Below are positions 60,469-64,000 of a DNA stretch of 64,000 nucleotides, piece by piece (the first letter of the stretch is position 1; the number at the start of each line of letters is the position of its first letter). Under the pieces are notes generated by a model. The model was given only the letters and a program-made list of their open reading frames with translations, searched no databases and was not told the origin of the DNA. Source of the stretch: Streptomyces sp. Edi2 (GTDB taxonomy: Bacteria; Actinomycetota; Actinomycetes; Streptomycetales; Streptomycetaceae). The stretch spans positions 2,480,001-2,544,000 of the forward strand of contig NZ_JBEJGX010000003.1 in the NCBI RefSeq assembly GCF_040253635.1, written 5' to 3'. A program made the position numbers and the translations under genes.

Positions 60469-63400
60469 TCAGTTGGGGGCGTACCAGCCGATTTGGATGA
60501 TGCGGGGCCGTTGCCGGGGAGTGATGAGCTGGGCCCGCCCGGGTGGCATGGGCTGAGCCTTGGTGGTGCCTATCAGCGGCCCTTCGTCGGGGTCTCCCGA
60601 CAGGATGATGCCTGTTGCCCCGAGTTCTTTGAGTCGTCGGGTGACCGGGTCGAAGGAGGTGCGGGCTGCGCCGGCGGTGCTGCGGGCGACGATCACGCGG
60701 AGACCGATGTCGCGGGCGTAGGGGAGATGTTCGGCAATGGCTTCGAGGGGGTTGCCGGATGGCAGTGCGACGAGGTGGTAGTCGTCGATGATGACGAAGA
60801 TCTCGGGGCCGTGCCACCAGTTGCGGGCGCGCATCTGCTCGGCGGTTACCTCCGCAGTTGGCATCCGCGCTTGAAGGAGCGGGACGAGGCGCTGGAGACC
60901 CTCTTCGAGGGATGCCGAGGCGGGGGCGTAGTGCAGCACGTGGTCCGGGGGGAGTTGGCCGTGTAGTGCGCGTCGGTAGTCACCGACTATCGCCAGGGCT
61001 TCATGGGGCTGATGCCGTTCGGCGAGTTGCCGTGCGAGCAGACGAATAAGCGCGGTCTTCCCGGACTCGCTGTCGCCGTAGATGACAAGGAGCGGATCGG
61101 TGTCGAAGCTGACGTAGACCGGGGCGAGGGCGGATTCGTCGAAGCCCACGGCGAAGCCCAGATCGGGCGTTTCGCTTGCCTTGGGGAGGGCATCGGCGTG
61201 CAGGCGGTCCGGGAGCATGCGCACTGGCGGGCACACGGGGCCGGACCAGCTGGACGCGATGGCCGCGACCAAATCGGCGGAGCTTGGAGCACCATCCGAA
61301 GGGTCTTGCACGGCGTCGAGGCCATCGGCATGGGGAAGTGCGGCGACGTAATGCAGTCCGCCACGGGCGAGGCCGTGTCCGGGCCGGGATGCGGGGACGT
61401 TTCGGGCGCGTTTGCGGTCATGGTCGGAATCCAGGGGATCGGCCATCCGGAGTTCCAGCCGGGTGCCGAGTTGATCCTTCAAGGCGGGACGAATCTCGTT
61501 GTACCGGCCGGCAGCAAGGATGAGGTGGACGCCGAAGGCAAGGCCCCGAGTGGCCATGGCCTCGACGTCGGGGATCAGCTGCTCGTGCTCCCGTTTGAAG
61601 GTGCCCCAGCCATCGATCACCAGGAAGACGTCCCCCCAGAGGTGGTCGGGGTAATGTCCCACGGCCCGGCGCCCGCGGTAGGTCCGGATGGAGTCGATGT
61701 GGTGGGCCCGGAAGAATTCCTCCCGCTCGTCGAGGATCTCTCGTATCTCGGCGATGGTCCGTCGTACCTTGGCCGCGTCCAGCCGGGTGGCGACTCCCCC
61801 GACATGCGGCAGATCGGCGAGGGACGAGAGGCCGCCTCCCTCGAGGTCCAGGCAGTAGAACTGCACTTCGCGGGGGGTGTGGGTCAGAACAACGGTCGTG
61901 ACGAGGGTGCGGAGGAGGGTGGACTTCCCCGAACGCGGACCGCCGACGACTGCGGCATGGCCCTGCGCACCGGAAAGGTCGAGGCTGAGGATTTCCCGGC
62001 GCTGCTCGAAGGGAATGTCGGCGATGCCGATCGGAACGACCAATGACATCTCCCGCCATTCGGCAGGTTGCAGGCCCCGTTCGGACGTGGACGTGAGTGG
62101 AGGAAGCAGGTCGCCGAGGGAAGGGGAATCTTCCAGCGGGGGCAGCCAGACCTGCTGTGCCGGTGGCCCCTGGTCCTGGAACCGCTCCACCAGAACATCC
62201 AGTACGGAAGGGCCGGTCGAGTCACCGTCTTCCGGGGGTGCCTCTTGGACAGGGACGGCTGAGTCGAGATCGGCGAGGGTGGACTCGGCGGTGAAGAGCA
62301 TGGGTGAAACGTCGTCCCGATGCCCGGCGACCGTGGTCCGCGGGGCTCGGTACGGGCCGGAGACGTATGCGGCCTTGAATTGCGTCGGGGCTTCTGTCCC
62401 GTGGCTCAGGAGGCCGGCCCCGGGGACGTTAGGCAGGTGGTATGCGTCCGCGACACCGAGTGCGATCCGGGACTCTTCTGCAGAAAAGGTCCGCATCACC
62501 AGCCGGTAGGAAAGGTAGGTGTCCAGGCCCCGCATGCGTCCTTCGTCCACCCGTTGTGAGGCGAGCAGAAGATGCACACCGAGCGAGCGTCCGATGCGTC
62601 CGATCTGCAGGAACATGTCGATGAATTCGGGTCTGGCCGTGAGCAGTTCGCTGAACTCATCCAGGATGATCAGCAGGGTGGGTAGCGGCTGAAGTGGTGC
62701 GCCTGCTGTCCGGGCCCTCTCATAGGCGCCGATATTGGCGAAGTTTCCACTGGAGCGCAGCAGTTCCTGACGGCGGAGAAGTTCGCCGGCGAGAGCGTCC
62801 TGCATGCGGTCGACGAGGGTGAGGTCCTCGGCGAGGTTGCTGATGAACGCGGCCACGTGTGGCAGATCGGCCAGGCCGGCGAAGGCCGCTCCGCCCTTGA
62901 AGTCGGCCAGGATGAAATTCAGCGTCTCGGAGCTGTGGGTGGTAGCGAGCCCGAGGACGAGCGTGCGCAACAGCTCGGACTTGCCGGATCCCGTGGCGCC
63001 GACGCACAGACCGTGCGGGCCCATTCCGCCTTGGGACGCTTCCTTGAGGTCGAGGACAACGGGTTTGCCCTCTGCGTCGACTCCGATCGGTACGCGCAAG
63101 CGGTCGTGCGAGGCTGGCTGCGCCGAGGGTGGATCGAAGGTTGTCGGGTCGTCGATACCCATCAGGTCGGTGAAACCGAGACTGCCCAACAGCGGGTCTT
63201 CGTCCTCGTCGTCGCTGGTCCGCAATGGGGAGAGGGCGCGCGCGACGGCCGTGGCCTCTACTGCGGTCAGGGCATCCGGAAGTCCGGTGTAGACGGCGCC
63301 GGAGTTGGAGACCAGGCTGAGGGCATTCGGTTGGACAGCCAGACCCGGTCGACGATCCCGCCCTTGGGGCCCGCCTCCGCGCATACGGCGCTGCTGCTCG

Positions 63401-64000
63401 GAGCCGATGCTCGACTCGAGCTCGATGACGGTCACGCCCAGGAATCCGTCCCGGTCGAATGGCCAGAGAAGCGTCGTCGCGGGATCGGGATCCAGAATGA
63501 TCACTACGTGCGGTCGATCGAGCAGAGGCTGGGCGTCCGGTTCCCAGGAGGGGCGCCTGGCGAGATCCTCAGGGAGCCCCTCTTCGAGGGCGCCGAGCGA
63601 GGAATAGATCAGCAGTCGGGAACCGCCCCGGCTGCCGGCGCTTCCGTGCGCGGCTGGGCGCGCGTGCGGCAGCCACTTGATCCAGTCCCACTCCGGGGCT
63701 GCCCCCGGAGCCGTGACGACCGCGATCCACAAGTCGTCCGGCGAGTGCAGCGCCGCCAGCTGACAGACCACCGCCCGAGCGGTCCCCTGGACGGCGTCGG
63801 CATCGCCCCGGATCGTCAGCCGCGGGAACGCCCGCAAAGACAGCGCCAGGGGAAGCCCTTCGAGGTACTGGTACGCATCGACGAAGTGCCGCAGAGCATG
63901 CGCGGAGAGCGGCTCCCACTCCTCTGCGGGCTCCGCCTGCGGCACCACGAGGCGAGTCGCCAGGGTCTGCGGCCCCAGCCCGACGCGTACTTGGGCGAAA
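60469..64000 (-). CDS. eccC: Type VII secretion FtsK/SpoIIIE ATPase EccC (N-terminus beyond window)
   Basis: The C-terminal 1,176 residues are visible. Three FtsK/SpoIIIE ATPase modules are seen: Walker A GATGSGKSELLRTLVLGLAT with LIILDEFSELL as Walker B, the second loop GGPRSGKSTLLRTL with FLVIDGWG, and the third GDSESGKTALIRLLARQ with FVIIDDYH. This is the motor of ESX/T7SS, driving WXG100-like substrates across the membrane. The N-terminal membrane spans are outside the window. The second and third modules have altered Walker B residues, as is usual for EccC. Confidence 0.93.
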   Translation of the reverse strand, partial: FAQVRVGLGPQTLATRLVVPQAEPAEEWEPLSAHALRHFVDAYQYLEGLPLALSLRAFPRLTIRGDADAVQGTARAVVCQLAALHSPDDLWIAVVTAPGAAPEWDWIKWLPHARPAAHGSAGSRGGSRLLIYSSLGALEEGLPEDLARRPSWEPDAQPLLDRPHVVIILDPDPATTLLWPFDRDGFLGVTVIELESSIGSEQQRRMRGGGPQGRDRRPGLAVQPNALSLVSNSGAVYTGLPDALTAVEATAVARALSPLRTSDDEDEDPLLGSLGFTDLMGIDDPTTFDPPSAQPASHDRLRVPIGVDAEGKPVVLDLKEASQGGMGPHGLCVGATGSGKSELLRTLVLGLATTHSSETLNFILADFKGGAAFAGLADLPHVAAFISNLAEDLTLVDRMQDALAGELLRRQELLRSSGNFANIGAYERARTAGAPLQPLPTLLIILDEFSELLTARPEFIDMFLQIGRIGRSLGVHLLLASQRVDEGRMRGLDTYLSYRLVMRTFSAEESRIALGVADAYHLPNVPGAGLLSHGTEAPTQFKAAYVSGPYRAPRTTVAGHRDDVSPMLFTAESTLADLDSAVPVQEAPPEDGDSTGPSVLDVLVERFQDQGPPAQQVWLPPLEDSPSLGDLLPPLTSTSERGLQPAEWREMSLVVPIGIADIPFEQRREILSLDLSGAQGHAAVVGGPRSGKSTLLRTLVTTVVLTHTPREVQFYCLDLEGGGLSSLADLPHVGGVATRLDAAKVRRTIAEIREILDEREEFFRAHHIDSIRTYRGRRAVGHYPDHLWGDVFLVIDGWGTFKREHEQLIPDVEAMATRGLAFGVHLILAAGRYNEIRPALKDQLGTRLELRMADPLDSDHDRKRARNVPASRPGHGLARGGLHYVAALPHADGLDAVQDPSDGAPSSADLVAAIASSWSGPVCPPVRMLPDRLHADALPKASETPDLGFAVGFDESALAPVYVSFDTDPLLVIYGDSESGKTALIRLLARQLAERHQPHEALAIVGDYRRALHGQLPPDHVLHYAPASASLEEGLQRLVPLLQARMPTAEVTAEQMRARNWWHGPEIFVIIDDYHLVALPSGNPLEAIAEHLPYARDIGLRVIVARSTAGAARTSFDPVTRRLKELGATGIILSGDPDEGPLIGTTKAQPMPPGRAQLITPRQRPRIIQIGWYAPN

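Overview
The window is high-GC actinobacterial DNA and almost certainly Streptomyces. Evidence includes GC-rich third codon positions, frequent GTG/TTG starts, an efeO-efeB-efeU set with iron-box-like sites, a heme oxygenase, MAB_1171c and DUF7873 type proteins, TTA codons confined to a pathway regulator, and a type VII EccC. It reads as chromosome with a strongly accessory right half.

Layout. 1-4570: sugar-type ABC importer (permeases and a Tat/lipobox binding protein), a GntR/FadR-type repressor and a divergent DapA/NanA-family lyase, linked by a perfect 27-bp palindrome. 4741-8469: conserved housekeeping (hypothetical, small protein, map, heme oxygenase, PhzF). 8815-13409: EfeOBU-type iron uptake plus a lipoprotein. 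13451-19205: Prim-Pol-like protein, a TetR with three operators facing a 58-aa gene, Rsm22, a beta-lactamase-fold serine hydrolase and a Bcr/CflA efflux pump. 19501-27064: a 7.56-kb Tn3-family element with 50-bp inverted ends. It carries a wrecked transposase, an apparently intact serine recombinase, and cargo of MerR, PP2C phosphatase, a small protein and DUF5994. It sits inside phoD, whose middle is missing. 27956-32956: DUF4429/SHOCT protein, SDR, secreted protease and CocE/NonD-type hydrolase.

33682-39336 is a compact set: ImmA/IrrE-like metallopeptidase, MAB_1171c-like membrane protein, FAD oxidoreductase, squalene/phytoene synthase-fold enzyme, and a divergent XRE regulator. 41227-42860 has two tandem tRNA-like sequences, a DUF7873 gene and a lipoprotein broken by one base in a C run. 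45080-52205 is a tightly coupled minus-strand operon. Reading 5' to 3' it encodes a 35-aa peptide, an SGNH hydrolase, a 29-aa peptide, a two-domain heme-oxygenase-like diiron protein, a LysE exporter, YggS, a carbamoyltransferase and a 54-aa membrane peptide. A LuxR regulator with two TTA codons diverges from it. I read it as an uncharacterised small-molecule or peptide biosynthetic cluster and the best candidate for a new system here. The right end has an IS3-family element (57207-58481), two plasmid/phage-flavoured small genes, and the C-terminal 1,176 residues of EccC running off the window.

Limits: all calls come from reading motifs by eye. No homology search, HMM, tRNA scan or folding program was run, so family names without catalytic motifs are recognitions from memory.
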